NCBI RefSeq assembly: GCF_000011645.1
Contig: NC_006270.3
Location: 1,733,501-1,797,500, forward strand
Direction of reading: 5' to 3'
DNA: 64,000 nt
Source of the DNA: Bacillus licheniformis DSM 13 = ATCC 14580
GTDB lineage: Bacteria; Bacillota; Bacilli; Bacillales; Bacillaceae
In this document: positions 44,034 through 52,244 of the stretch, piece by piece
Layout of the letters: each line of letters begins with the position of its first letter
How positions within the stretch are numbered: the first letter of the stretch is position 1
Translations under genes and position numbers: made by a program
Notes under the pieces: model-generated
What the model was told of the DNA's origin: nothing
The model's input: only the letters and a program-made list of their open reading frames with translations
Databases searched by the model: none

Positions 44034-45374
44034 ATGGCATTCGAAGGATTAGCCGACCGACTGCAGCAAACGATCTCAAAAATCCGCGGAAAAGGAAAGG
44101 TAACGGAGCAAGACGTCAAAGAGATGATGCGCGAAGTCCGTTTAGCGCTCCTTGAAGCGGACGTCAATTTTAAAGTCGTGAAAGATTTTGTGAAAAAGGT
44201 AAGCGAACGAGCTGTCGGACAAGACGTTATGAAAAGCCTGACGCCCGGACAGCAGGTCATTAAAGTGGTAAAAGAAGAGCTGACGGAGCTGATGGGCGGC
44301 GAGGAAAGCAAGATTGCCGCTGCAAAGCGTCCGCCGACCGTCATCATGATGGTCGGTCTGCAAGGGGCCGGTAAAACGACGTCGACCGGAAAGCTTGCCA
44401 ACCTGCTTCGCAAAAAACATAACCGCAATCCGCTGCTCGTGGCAGCAGACATCTACCGCCCGGCGGCGATCAAACAGCTGGAAACGCTCGGCAAGCAGCT
44501 CGATATGCCGGTATTTTCACTGGGTGACAAGGTCAGTCCGGTGGAGATTGCCAAGCAGGCCATCGAAAAGGCGAAAGAAGATCATCACGACTACGTTCTC
44601 ATCGATACGGCGGGACGCCTTCATATTGATGAAGAGCTGATGGATGAGCTTGAGCAGGTAAAAGAAACCGCTCAGCCGGAAGAGATTTTCCTTGTCGTTG
44701 ACTCCATGACGGGTCAAGACGCGGTCAATGTTGCCAAAAGCTTTAACGAACAGCTCGGTGTGACAGGTGTCATCTTGACGAAGCTTGACGGCGATACTAG
44801 AGGCGGAGCGGCCTTGTCAATCCGCGCCGTGACAAACACGCCGATCAAATTCGCCGGAATGGGCGAAAAGCTTGATGCGCTGGAGCCGTTTCATCCTGAA
44901 CGGATGGCTTCGCGGATACTCGGAATGGGCGATGTGCTCACCCTTATCGAGAAAGCCCAGGCCAACGTAGACGAAGAAAAGGCGAAGGAACTCGAGCAAA
45001 AAATGAAAAATATGAGCTTTACGCTCGACGACTTTTTGGAACAGCTCGGACAGGTCCGCAATATGGGGCCGCTTGAAGACCTGATTCAAATGATGCCCGG
45101 CGCAGGCAAAATGAAAGGCTTAAAAAACGTGAAGGTTGATGAAAAACAGCTCAGCCATATCGAAGCGATCATCAAGTCGATGACCGGGAAGGAAAAAGAG
45201 CAGCCTGAGATCATCAATGCAAGCAGGCGCAAACGGATTGCTAAAGGAAGCGGGACATCCGTCCAGGAAGTCAACCGTCTTTTAAAGCAATTTGAAGAAA
45301 TGAAAAAAATGATGAAACAGATGACAAACATGACAAAAGGCAAGAAAAAAGGGTTTAAACTGCCCTTCATGTAA
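44034..45374 (+). CDS. ffh: Signal recognition particle GTPase Ffh (SRP54)
   Basis: Binds signal peptides and SRP RNA. 446 residues. N domain, then G domain with GLQGAGKTTSTGKLA, DTAGRL and TKLDGDTRGG. The C-terminal M domain is rich in methionine (EDLIQMMPG, then EMKKMMKQMTNMTKG). Ends with basic GKKKGFKLPFM. rpsP follows from its own promoter. Confidence 0.98.
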   Translation: MAFEGLADRLQQTISKIRGKGKVTEQDVKEMMREVRLALLEADVNFKVVKDFVKKVSERAVGQDVMKSLTPGQQVIKVVKEELTELMGGEESKIAAAKRPPTVIMMVGLQGAGKTTSTGKLANLLRKKHNRNPLLVAADIYRPAAIKQLETLGKQLDMPVFSLGDKVSPVEIAKQAIEKAKEDHHDYVLIDTAGRLHIDEELMDELEQVKETAQPEEIFLVVDSMTGQDAVNVAKSFNEQLGVTGVILTKLDGDTRGGAALSIRAVTNTPIKFAGMGEKLDALEPFHPERMASRILGMGDVLTLIEKAQANVDEEKAKELEQKMKNMSFTLDDFLEQLGQVRNMGPLEDLIQMMPGAGKMKGLKNVKVDEKQLSHIEAIIKSMTGKEKEQPEIINASRRKRIAKGSGTSVQEVNRLLKQFEEMKKMMKQMTNMTKGKKKGFKLPFM

Positions 45375-45415
45375 ACCTGTTTTCAGATGATAAAAACGTT
45401 GTTAAGAAAAAACAC

Positions 45416-45444
45416 TTTACAAACACTTTTATCATTGTTAATAT
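45416..45444 (+). promoter_or_regulatory. Promoter ahead of rpsP
   Basis: TTTACA (45416-45421), 17-base spacer, TAATAT (45439-45444). A TATACT overlaps slightly downstream. Confidence 0.55.
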
Positions 45445-45481
45445 ACTATCTTGTTGAAATATTTTCGGAGGTGCTAGTAAA

Positions 45482-45754
45482 ATGGCAGTAAAAATTCGTT
45501 TAAAACGTATGGGAGCTAAAAAATCTCCTTTCTATCGTATTGTTGTAGCAGATTCTCGTTCACCGCGTGACGGCCGCTTCATCGAAACAGTCGGAACTTA
45601 CAACCCGCTTGCAAAACCAGCGGAAGTCAAAATCGACGAAGAGCTTGCGCTTAAATGGCTTCAAACAGGAGCTAAACCGTCTGACACGGTTCGCAACCTG
45701 TTCTCAAAAGAAGGCATTATGGAAAAATTCCACAACGCTAAACAAAGCAAATAA
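45482..45754 (+). CDS. rpsP: 30S ribosomal protein S16
   Basis: 90 residues. Starts AVKIRLKRMGAKKSPFYRIV, the S16 signature, and includes ADSRSPRDGRFIE. Ribosome binding site CGGAGGTG. Codon use is of the highly expressed type. Stop overlaps the khpA start by one base. Confidence 0.98.
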   Translation: MAVKIRLKRMGAKKSPFYRIVVADSRSPRDGRFIETVGTYNPLAKPAEVKIDEELALKWLQTGAKPSDTVRNLFSKEGIMEKFHNAKQSK

Positions 45755-45999
45755 TGAGTGATCTGCACTTGGAAGAGCTGATTGTATCACTGGTCAAACC
45801 GCTTGTGGATCACCCGGATGATGTTCAGGTTTTCAAAGAGGAAAATCCAGAGCGGATTATGTTCCGCCTGTCTGTCAACAGAGAGGATACCGGCAAGATC
45901 ATCGGCAAAAAAGGGCGCACTGCAAGAGCGATACGCTCTGTCGTATTTGCGGCAGGCGCACAGTCTTCTAAGAAAGTTCAACTTGAGATCGCAGACTAA
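45754..45999 (+). CDS. khpA: KH-domain RNA-binding protein KhpA (YlqC)
   Basis: 81 residues, nearly all a single KH domain with GxxG loop in GKIIGKKGRTARAIR. In other Firmicutes KhpA pairs with KhpB (Jag) and affects cell elongation and small RNA stability. Start overlaps the rpsP stop. Terminator follows at once. Confidence 0.95.
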   Translation: MSDLHLEELIVSLVKPLVDHPDDVQVFKEENPERIMFRLSVNREDTGKIIGKKGRTARAIRSVVFAAGAQSSKKVQLEIAD

Positions 46000-46029
46000 G
46001 GGGAGAGGGTGAAAACCTCCCCCTTTTTT
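45998..46029 (+). terminator. Intrinsic terminator after khpA
   Basis: AAGGGG-A-GAGG pairs with CCTCCCCCTT (ten pairs, one bulged A) around GTGAAAA, followed by T. Starts within the stop codon. It may reduce ylqD-rimM-trmD expression relative to rpsP. Confidence 0.75.
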
Positions 46030-46136
46030 AACATGTAAGAAAAATAGAAACAGATGAACGATTCCGATCGTCAGCTTATGCCAGGCTGCCGGATTTCAGG
46101 GAAAGGAAAAATCACGGGACAGTAGGTGATGATGCC

Positions 46137-46523
46137 ATGCAAATTATCCAACGTGTTACCGTCATGCAGGTTTTGACTGAAAACAGCAAAAAAAAGCTGC
46201 TGGCTTCTTTTGAAGAAAGAAAGGAAATCCTTGAGCGCGAATGCAACCAGCTCTATTTTCAGCTCAGGAAACACGAAAAGGAACACCACAATCCGGCGGC
46301 GACTGAATCATTTAAAAAAGAAATTGAAAAACGACAGGACAAGATTAAAATGATCGTTTTTCAAATCAATCAAATCCACACACTGCCGCTTGGCAGCGAA
46401 GTAAAGGAAAAAGAAATCGACGCTTTAATGGACATTGAAGTCGGGGATAATTGGCATGATATGACGGCGGGAAAAACAATCGTGATTAAAGACGGGATCG
46501 TCATTGAAATTCGTCCGAGGTGA
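46137..46523 (+). CDS. ylqD: Conserved protein YlqD, coiled coil
   Basis: 128 residues, same length as the B. subtilis protein of unknown function. A long helical, charged stretch (about 18-75: KKKLLASFEERKEILEREC and on) predicts a coiled coil. The C-terminal part VGDNWHDMTAGKTIVIKDG is beta-rich. It lies between khpA and rimM, five bases before rimM, suggesting a link to ribosome biogenesis; that is inference from context only. Confidence 0.85.
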   Translation: MQIIQRVTVMQVLTENSKKKLLASFEERKEILERECNQLYFQLRKHEKEHHNPAATESFKKEIEKRQDKIKMIVFQINQIHTLPLGSEVKEKEIDALMDIEVGDNWHDMTAGKTIVIKDGIVIEIRPR

Positions 46524-46527
46524 AGAA

Positions 46528-47052
46528 ATGCTGAAACAATGGTTTAATGTAGGGAAAATTGTTAATACTCATGGGGTAAAAGGCGAAGTCCGCGTCATTT
46601 CAAGAACCGATTTTCCTGAGGAGCGGTACAAGCCCGGAAACGCGCTCTACTTGTTTCTGGAAGGAAAAGACGAGCCTGTCCAGGTGACCGTCAGCGCCCA
46701 CAGGCTTCACAAACAGTTCCACCTTTTGCAGTTTAAAGAGGTTGAAACGCTCACCGAAGCCGAAAAATTAAAGAATGCCTTGATTAAAGTTCCCGAAGAC
46801 CAATTAAGCCAGTTGGCGGAAGACGAATACTACTTTCACGAAATCATCGGCTGCGATGTTTTCTCGGAAGACGGGGATTTAATCGGCAAGGTGAAAGAAA
46901 TTTTAACGCCGGGCGCCAACGATGTCTGGGTCGTGGCCAGACCGGGAAAGAAAGACGCGCTCATCCCTTATATTGACGCCGTTGTCAAAGAGATTAACGT
47001 AGCGGATAAAACGATCAAGATTCATATCATGGAAGGATTACTTGACGAATGA
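46528..47052 (+). CDS. rimM: 16S rRNA processing protein RimM
   Basis: Helps 30S head maturation by binding S19. 174 residues. N-terminal RimM barrel with VGKIVNTHGVKGEVRV, C-terminal PRC-barrel with FHEIIGCDVFSEDG and LTPGANDVWVV. ATG at 46528 (MLKQWFNVGK) fits homologues and follows GAGGTGAAG; a start 24 bases earlier lies inside ylqD. Overlaps trmD by four bases. Confidence 0.96.
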   Translation: MLKQWFNVGKIVNTHGVKGEVRVISRTDFPEERYKPGNALYLFLEGKDEPVQVTVSAHRLHKQFHLLQFKEVETLTEAEKLKNALIKVPEDQLSQLAEDEYYFHEIIGCDVFSEDGDLIGKVKEILTPGANDVWVVARPGKKDALIPYIDAVVKEINVADKTIKIHIMEGLLDE

Positions 47053-47780
47053 AAATCGATTTTTTAACGCTTTTTCCGGAAATGTTTGAAGGCGTGCTCG
47101 GCTCGTCGATCCTGCAAAAAGCTCAGGACAAGGACGCTGTCCGTTTTCGCGTGGTGAACTTTCGGGCCTATTCCGACAACAAGCATCAAACCGTTGACGA
47201 TTATCCATACGGCGGCGGAGCCGGAATGGTGCTGAAACCGCAGCCCGTCTTTGACGCGGTCGAAAAGCTGACGGCTGAAGCCGGAGGGTCTCCGAGAATC
47301 ATCCTCGTCTGCCCCCAGGGTGAACGCTATACCCAGCAGAAGGCGGAAGAACTGGCGCGGGAAGAGCATTTAATGTTCATTTGCGGCCATTATGAAGGGT
47401 ATGATGAACGGATCAGGGAGCACCTGTCTACAGACGAGATTTCGATCGGAGATTTCGTTTTGACAGGGGGAGAGCTGCCGGCGATGATGATCGCAGACAG
47501 CGTTGTGCGGCTTTTGCCGGGCGTGCTCGGCAAGGAAGAATCGCACCTTGAAGACTCTTTCAGCACAGGGCTTCTTGAACACCCTCATTACACGCGGCCG
47601 GCAGATTATAAAGGCTTGAAGGTGCCGGACGTTCTGACATCCGGGAACCATGCGAAGATCAAAGAATGGCGGCGGAAGGAGTCTCTCAGGCGCACATTTT
47701 TAAGGCGTCCCGACCTTCTGGAAAACTATCCTTTGTCAGAAGAAGAGCGAAAGTGGATTTCTGAATGGAAAAACCGGTAG
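47049..47780 (+). CDS. trmD: tRNA (guanine-37-N1)-methyltransferase
   Basis: Methylates G37 next to the anticodon, guarding the reading frame. 243 residues, SPOUT trefoil-knot fold: MKIDFLTLFPEMF start, YPYGGGAGMVLKP, CGHYEGYDERI, and the knot loop GDFVLTGGELPAMMIAD. Four-base overlap with rimM. Confidence 0.97.
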   Translation: MKIDFLTLFPEMFEGVLGSSILQKAQDKDAVRFRVVNFRAYSDNKHQTVDDYPYGGGAGMVLKPQPVFDAVEKLTAEAGGSPRIILVCPQGERYTQQKAEELAREEHLMFICGHYEGYDERIREHLSTDEISIGDFVLTGGELPAMMIADSVVRLLPGVLGKEESHLEDSFSTGLLEHPHYTRPADYKGLKVPDVLTSGNHAKIKEWRRKESLRRTFLRRPDLLENYPLSEEERKWISEWKNR

Positions 47781-47786
47781 ATTCTA

Positions 47787-47815
47787 TTGCGCCCGGGAAA
47801 AAGGTGTGGTATGAT
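47787..47815 (+). promoter_or_regulatory. Sigma-A promoter of rplS
   Basis: TTGCGC (47787-47792), 17-base spacer ending TGG (extended -10), TATGAT (47810-47815). It starts seven bases after the trmD stop and about 100 bases before rplS. Confidence 0.7.
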
Positions 47816-47825
47816 ACTACTTGTG

Positions 47826-47912
47826 ACTTGAACGGGAACGCTCGTTTAAGTTTGAAAACGATGTTCCGCTGTGCCGGTTAACTCGCGCAAGAGCATCTGT
47901 TGGAAGGAGTTG
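47826..47912 (+). ncRNA. Probable L19 leader (autoregulatory ribosomal protein mRNA element)
   Basis: The untranslated leader of rplS folds: GGAACGCTCGTT pairs with AACGATGTTCC, then CCGCTGTGCCGGTTAA and GAGCATCTGTTGG near the ribosome binding site. Position and sequence feel match the L19 leader family predicted upstream of rplS in Bacilli. L19 would bind it to limit its own synthesis. Exact ends are uncertain. Confidence 0.6.
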
Positions 47913-47918
47913 AAGACG

Positions 47919-48266
47919 ATGCAAAAATTGATTGAAGAAATCACAAAAGAACAATTGCGCACTGATTTGCCTGCGTTCCGTCCTGGTGATACTTTACGTG
48001 TACACGTTAAAGTTGTCGAGGGTAACCGTGAGCGTATCCAGGTTTTTGAAGGTGTCGTGATTAAGCGTCGTGGTGGCGGAATCAGCGAAACTTTCACAGT
48101 TCGTAAGATTTCTTACGGTGTCGGAGTTGAGCGTACATTCCCATTGCACACACCGAAAATCGCGAAAATCGAAGTTGTCCGTCATGGTAAAGTACGCCGT
48201 GCGAAACTTTATTACTTGCGCGAACTTCGTGGAAAAGCGGCTCGTATTAAAGAAATCAGACGATAA
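47919..48266 (+). CDS. rplS: 50S ribosomal protein L19
   Basis: 115 residues. Starts MQKLIEEITKEQLRTDLPAF; contains FRPGDTLRVHVKVVEG and VIKRRGGGISETFTVRKIS. ATG at 47919 follows GGAAGGAG; a longer in-frame start runs into the leader and is rejected. Codon use is strongly biased as for other ribosomal genes. Confidence 0.98.
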   Translation: MQKLIEEITKEQLRTDLPAFRPGDTLRVHVKVVEGNRERIQVFEGVVIKRRGGGISETFTVRKISYGVGVERTFPLHTPKIAKIEVVRHGKVRRAKLYYLRELRGKAARIKEIRR

Positions 48267-48278
48267 TGATAACGAACG

Positions 48279-48313
48279 AAAAGAGCTTGTTAACCATAAC
48301 AAGCTCTTTTTTT
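48279..48313 (+). terminator. Intrinsic terminator after rplS
   Basis: Perfect 14-base stem AAAAGAGCTTGTTA/TAACAAGCTCTTTT with a four-base loop and T run. Confidence 0.92.
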
Positions 48314-48380
48314 GTCAAACAAGTATAAATGCATCGCACCATTAAAAGAATAGCAATAACAGAAAGTAGGTGGCAGACAA

Positions 48381-49232
48381 ATGGTGATCCAATGGTTCCC
48401 CGGGCATATGGCCAAAGCGAGGCGGGAAGTAACGGAAAAACTCAAGCTGATCGACATTGTATACGAACTGGTCGACGCCAGAATTCCGATGTCTTCAAGA
48501 AACCCGATGATCGAAGACATTTTAAAGAACAAGCCGAGAATCATGCTGCTCAACAAGGCGGATAAAGCGGACTCCTCCGTGACAAAGGCTTGGAAGCAGC
48601 ACTTTGAAAAAGACGGAATTCCTACCCTCGCCATCAACTCGGTCAACGGACAGGGGCTCAATCAAATTCTTCCTGCATCAAAAGAGCTGCTGAAAGAAAA
48701 GTTTGATAAAATGAAAGCAAAAGGTGTAAAGCCGCGCGCGATCAGAGCATTGATCGTCGGTATTCCAAACGTCGGCAAATCGACCTTGATCAACCGGCTT
48801 GCGAAAAAAAACATCGCCAAAACGGGCGACAGACCCGGAGTAACGACTGCACAGCAGTGGGTGAAGGTCGGAAAAGAGCTGGAGCTTCTCGATACACCGG
48901 GGATTTTATGGCCGAAGTTTGAGGACGAGCTTGTCGGGCTGAGGCTCGCGGCAACAGGCGCAATTAAAGATTCGATTATCAACTTGCAGGATGTCGCCGT
49001 CTACGGTTTGCGCTTTTTGGAAGAGAATTACCCCGAACGCTTAAAAAAGCGCTATGACCTGGAGGAGATTCCTGAAGAAATTGCAGCGCTTTTTGATGAG
49101 ATCGGAAAAAAACGCGGCTGCCTCATGGCCGGAGGCGAGATCAATTACGACAAGACGACAGAAGTCATCATCCGCGATATCCGCACCGAAAAGTTCGGCC
49201 CGCTTTCTTTTGAAAAGCCGGAGGATATGTAA
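48381..49232 (+). CDS. rbgA: Ribosome biogenesis GTPase RbgA (YlqF)
   Basis: Essential GTPase for the last steps of 50S assembly (entry of L16, L27 and L36). 283 residues. Circularly permuted motif order: G4 NKAD at 58-61, then G1 GIPNVGKST at 127-135, G3 DTPG at 171-174. His9 in FPGHMAKA is the catalytic histidine. C-terminal ANTAR-like RNA-binding helices. Lies behind the rplS terminator. Confidence 0.96.
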   Translation: MVIQWFPGHMAKARREVTEKLKLIDIVYELVDARIPMSSRNPMIEDILKNKPRIMLLNKADKADSSVTKAWKQHFEKDGIPTLAINSVNGQGLNQILPASKELLKEKFDKMKAKGVKPRAIRALIVGIPNVGKSTLINRLAKKNIAKTGDRPGVTTAQQWVKVGKELELLDTPGILWPKFEDELVGLRLAATGAIKDSIINLQDVAVYGLRFLEENYPERLKKRYDLEEIPEEIAALFDEIGKKRGCLMAGGEINYDKTTEVIIRDIRTEKFGPLSFEKPEDM

Positions 49233-49267
49233 AAAGGCGCGCTTTTAAAAGAGCGGGCCTTTATTTT
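49233..49267 (+). terminator. Terminator hairpin after rbgA
   Basis: AAAGGCGCGCTT pairs with GAGCGGGCCTTT with mismatches; TTATTTTT follows. Confidence 0.65.
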
Positions 49268-49309
49268 TGCAGAAGATGCGCCGATAAGAACATTAGGGGA
49301 GAAGAGAAA

Positions 49310-50077
49310 GTGAAAACATTAACCGTCAAAGAAATTAAAGAACATCTTCAATCGGTGAGCGATGAAAAGGACCCTTTTATAGAGCAGTGCAAAAATGATG
49401 AGCGAAAAAGCGTTCAAGCGCTCGTCGACGCCTGGCTGAAGAAAAATGAAAGGCTTTCGGCCATGCGGGAAGAGTGGCAGGCGATGACGTCTTTTGAACG
49501 GTCGCTGAGAGCGCGGGGCTATCAATATATCGCCGGAATCGACGAGGCGGGCAGAGGGCCTCTCGCAGGGCCGGTTGTCGCCGCCGCTGTCATCCTCAAA
49601 GAAGATTGTGAAATATTAGGGCTGACAGATTCGAAAAAACTGTCAAAGCAAAAAAGAGAAGACTATTATTCATACATAATGGAAGAAGCCGCAGCAGTCG
49701 GCGTCGGGATCGCGGACGCCCATGAGATCGATGAGCTGAATATTTATGAAGCCTCCAAAGCGGCGATGCTGAAAGCGGTCCAAGCGCTGGACGTCGCACC
49801 GGATTATCTTCTGATCGACGCCATGTCGCTTGCGGTCGATACAGAGCAGTCATCGATTATTAAAGGGGATGCCAAAAGCGCCTCGATAGCAGCAGGCGCA
49901 TGCATCGCAAAGGTGACGAGGGACAGGCTGATGGATGAATACGCTGAAAAGTATCCTCTCTACGGGTTTGAAAAGCATAAAGGCTACGGAACGAAGGAGC
50001 ATCTGAATGCCCTGGCGAAATACGGCCCGTCGCCGATACACCGAAGATCGTTCGCCCCTGTTAAAGCACATGAATAA
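49310..50077 (+). CDS. rnhB: Ribonuclease HII
   Basis: Removes RNA from RNA-DNA hybrids and single ribonucleotides from DNA. 255 residues. Bacillus-type N-terminal extension (1-70) then catalytic domain with GIDEAGRGPLAGPVV (Asp78, Glu79) and the later aspartate in LLIDAMSL. GTG start with AGGGGAG upstream. ylqG starts 15 bases later. Confidence 0.95.
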   Translation: MKTLTVKEIKEHLQSVSDEKDPFIEQCKNDERKSVQALVDAWLKKNERLSAMREEWQAMTSFERSLRARGYQYIAGIDEAGRGPLAGPVVAAAVILKEDCEILGLTDSKKLSKQKREDYYSYIMEEAAAVGVGIADAHEIDELNIYEASKAAMLKAVQALDVAPDYLLIDAMSLAVDTEQSSIIKGDAKSASIAAGACIAKVTRDRLMDEYAEKYPLYGFEKHKGYGTKEHLNALAKYGPSPIHRRSFAPVKAHE

Positions 50078-50092
50078 CGTTCCGGAGGAAGA

Positions 50093-51790
50093 ATGACTTT
50101 GATGATGCTGAACGATGTACATAACAGCTTAAGAAAACAATTTGAACAAGCGGATTCTCTCCAGCGGATCAGCGGAACGGAGACGGATCAGAAAAGGCTG
50201 ATGCTCGGCAAAGTGCTCCGCTTTATCAGCGAGCAGTTCGCCGAAATACAAATCGGCAATACGAAATGGCAGGGGAAGCTTGAGGCACCCCTGAAAGCGG
50301 GCGCTCATTACTGGTTTTCGTATGAAAAGAAGCCGGATGAAGCGACAGGCCGCCTTCAGGTCGTTGAAGCGTTTGACAAAAACCCGAAGACCGTGCAGGA
50401 TGCCGCCTTTAAGCTGTTGAACGGGCTTTCTCTGAAGCGGACGAAGGAAGCCGTCTTTCTGGTCGGAGCGTTGCTGAAGGAGCAGCAGCCGATCAGGGAA
50501 AACGATTTAAGAGCCGCCATCAAGTGGCTTGAAAATCTGCCGAAGTCCGATGCCCAAAAAGGCGCCGATGCCGTCATGTTCGCTCTTAAACGCGAACTTC
50601 CCGTCCACCCCGGCGTGCTCGATTCGATTATGGCCGTCAAAAGCCCCGTTCCGCTCAATGAGCAGATTGCGAGAACGCTTGATATGATCGCGAACGCCGC
50701 TCAGCCATCCCCAGGCATGGAAAAGCTGAAACAGGCGCTTTTGCCAGTTTTACAAGCGGAGACTGAGGTGCATGCCGAAAGGCTGATTCAAAAGCTTGCG
50801 GAACACATCAGATCGCTGGAAAAAGGAGAACTGCAGGCCGTTCTGCCATTAAAGCCGCAGGTTCAGTCAGAAGGCGGAAAACCTCCGCAAAAAGCAGACG
50901 CTGGCGGCGCATACGGACAGGAAGCAAAAGCAGCCCAGCACAATCCGCAAATCGCAGCAGCTAAAGACGTGTTCGCTAAATTGGCGGCACAAGCCGAAAC
51001 GAACGGGACGCATATTGCAAGAGAAGCGGCAGGCGTCATCAAAGCGCTTGAATCGCGCGGAGCTCTCGGACAAGCTCCGGCCGTTCTGGAAGGATTCACG
51101 CCAAAAGAGACGGAACTTTTGCAGCATATCATGAAAGAAACAGCGCCTGCATTGACGAATAAAGCCGATGTATTATCCGTTCTCCTCAAGATCAAAGATG
51201 TTTTAGGCGTCAGAGATGAGCTCTCATTGTTGAGAGCGATGGAAAACGGCGCCGTTCTCAAAGAGCAGGGCCTGCAATCTTTAAAGCTCGTGCTGAATGA
51301 AATGAGGCATGCTTCCGATCTTCCGGCTCCTGTAAAACAGGAAGCGGACCAAATCTTTCACCGTTTAAACGGACAGCTGTTTTTGCAGAATGATCAGCCT
51401 GCCCAGAGCCAGCTTTTTCTGTCGTACCCTCTGTTTTCAAAGAACGGCGTCCAGGATTTGAACGTTTTCTTAAAAGGGCAGAAAAAAGACGACGGAAAAA
51501 TCGACCCTTCCCAGTGCCGCCTCATGTTTTACCTTCAGTTGGAAGCCCTTGAAGAGACGGTGATCGATTGTTTGATCCAGCAAAACGTCATGACGGTTAC
51601 AATTGAAACAAAGTTCGATTTGGAGTCTTTGATTGAACCGCTGGTCCCGGCTTTAAAGGAAAACCTGAAAGAGCTGGGCTACAGCTTGTCAGGCGTCTCA
51701 GCAAAAAAACGGGAAAACATGAAGCTCGCTCCGTTTTTGGAGTCCCGTTTTGAACAAATTACAGAGAGCGCAGTGGATGTGAAAATATGA
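50093..51790 (+). CDS. ylqG: YlqG, FliK C-terminal-like protein
   Basis: About 565 residues, function unknown. The last 100 residues (CRLMFYLQLEALEETVIDCL, then VTIETKFDLESLIEPLVPAL, and LKELGYSLSGVSA) follow the pattern of the Flg_hook domain of the hook-length protein FliK: strand, 'valued' strand, long helix, final strand. The middle is rich in Ala, Gln and Lys and probably helical or disordered (about 250-300). The start is uncertain: GGAGGA lies too close to this ATG, and TTG 50099 or ATG 50102 may be used. Stop overlaps ylqH by four bases. The function is inference. Confidence 0.75.
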   Translation: MTLMMLNDVHNSLRKQFEQADSLQRISGTETDQKRLMLGKVLRFISEQFAEIQIGNTKWQGKLEAPLKAGAHYWFSYEKKPDEATGRLQVVEAFDKNPKTVQDAAFKLLNGLSLKRTKEAVFLVGALLKEQQPIRENDLRAAIKWLENLPKSDAQKGADAVMFALKRELPVHPGVLDSIMAVKSPVPLNEQIARTLDMIANAAQPSPGMEKLKQALLPVLQAETEVHAERLIQKLAEHIRSLEKGELQAVLPLKPQVQSEGGKPPQKADAGGAYGQEAKAAQHNPQIAAAKDVFAKLAAQAETNGTHIAREAAGVIKALESRGALGQAPAVLEGFTPKETELLQHIMKETAPALTNKADVLSVLLKIKDVLGVRDELSLLRAMENGAVLKEQGLQSLKLVLNEMRHASDLPAPVKQEADQIFHRLNGQLFLQNDQPAQSQLFLSYPLFSKNGVQDLNVFLKGQKKDDGKIDPSQCRLMFYLQLEALEETVIDCLIQQNVMTVTIETKFDLESLIEPLVPALKENLKELGYSLSGVSAKKRENMKLAPFLESRFEQITESAVDVKI

Positions 51791-52068
51791 AGGAATCTGT
51801 TCCATTAAGAAGAGCTGTTGCGCTTCACTACGATGAAATGAAGGACAAGGCGCCGAAGGTGGTTGCCAAAGGGTCGGGATACACGGCGGAGAAGATCATT
51901 GAAGAGGCGCAGAAAGCCGGTGTTCCGATTCAGGAAGATGCGACGCTTGTCGAATTGATGCGCCACTTGGAGCTTGACGACCACATTCCTGAAGCGCTTT
52001 ACGAGATCGTCGCCGAGATCTTTTCATTCGTCTATACGCTTGATGAAAAAATGAAAAAGAGGGAATGA
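51787..52068 (+). CDS. ylqH: YlqH, FlhB C-terminal domain homologue
   Basis: 93 residues similar to the cytoplasmic tail of the flagellar export gate protein FlhB: AVALHYDEMKDKAPKVVAKG, then GVPIQEDATLVELMRHL and IPEALYEIVAEIFSFVY. The NPTH autocleavage motif of FlhB is absent (LRRAVALHYD instead), so this is the half after the cleavage site only. With ylqG it forms a FliK-like/FlhB-like pair outside fla/che. No membrane segment. Its role is not established. Confidence 0.85.
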   Translation: MKESVPLRRAVALHYDEMKDKAPKVVAKGSGYTAEKIIEEAQKAGVPIQEDATLVELMRHLELDDHIPEALYEIVAEIFSFVYTLDEKMKKRE

Positions 52069-52164
52069 CTTTTGAAAAAAAGCCGTTTCCTCTATTAATT
52101 TTATATTTTTAATAAAATAAAAGTGTGAATGTTTAGAAGGATTTTACGATTTCTCATCGAAACC

Positions 52165-52193
52165 TAGACAATCGATCTATGATTATATAAAAT
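52165..52193 (+). promoter_or_regulatory. Sigma-A promoter of sucCD
   Basis: TAGACA (52165-52170), 17-base spacer, TAAAAT (52188-52193). Gives a leader of about 45 bases to sucC. Confidence 0.65.
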
Positions 52194-52206
52194 GAAAGCG
52201 CAGTCT
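52193..52206 (+). promoter_or_regulatory. Candidate cre site (CcpA) at the sucCD promoter
   Basis: TGAAAGCGCAGTCT matches 12 of 14 positions of the catabolite-responsive element TGWAANCGNTNWCA and spans the expected start of transcription. CcpA-HPr repression of a TCA cycle operon here is plausible but unproven. Confidence 0.4.
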
Positions 52207-52244
52207 ATTTTTATTTTTGCTACATAAGTTAGGAGGATGGGAAA

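Noticed and set aside
52080..52135. Terminator after ylqH
   Set aside because: Only a short A-T stem (ATTTTA/TAAAAT) with no G-C pairs; unlikely to terminate.
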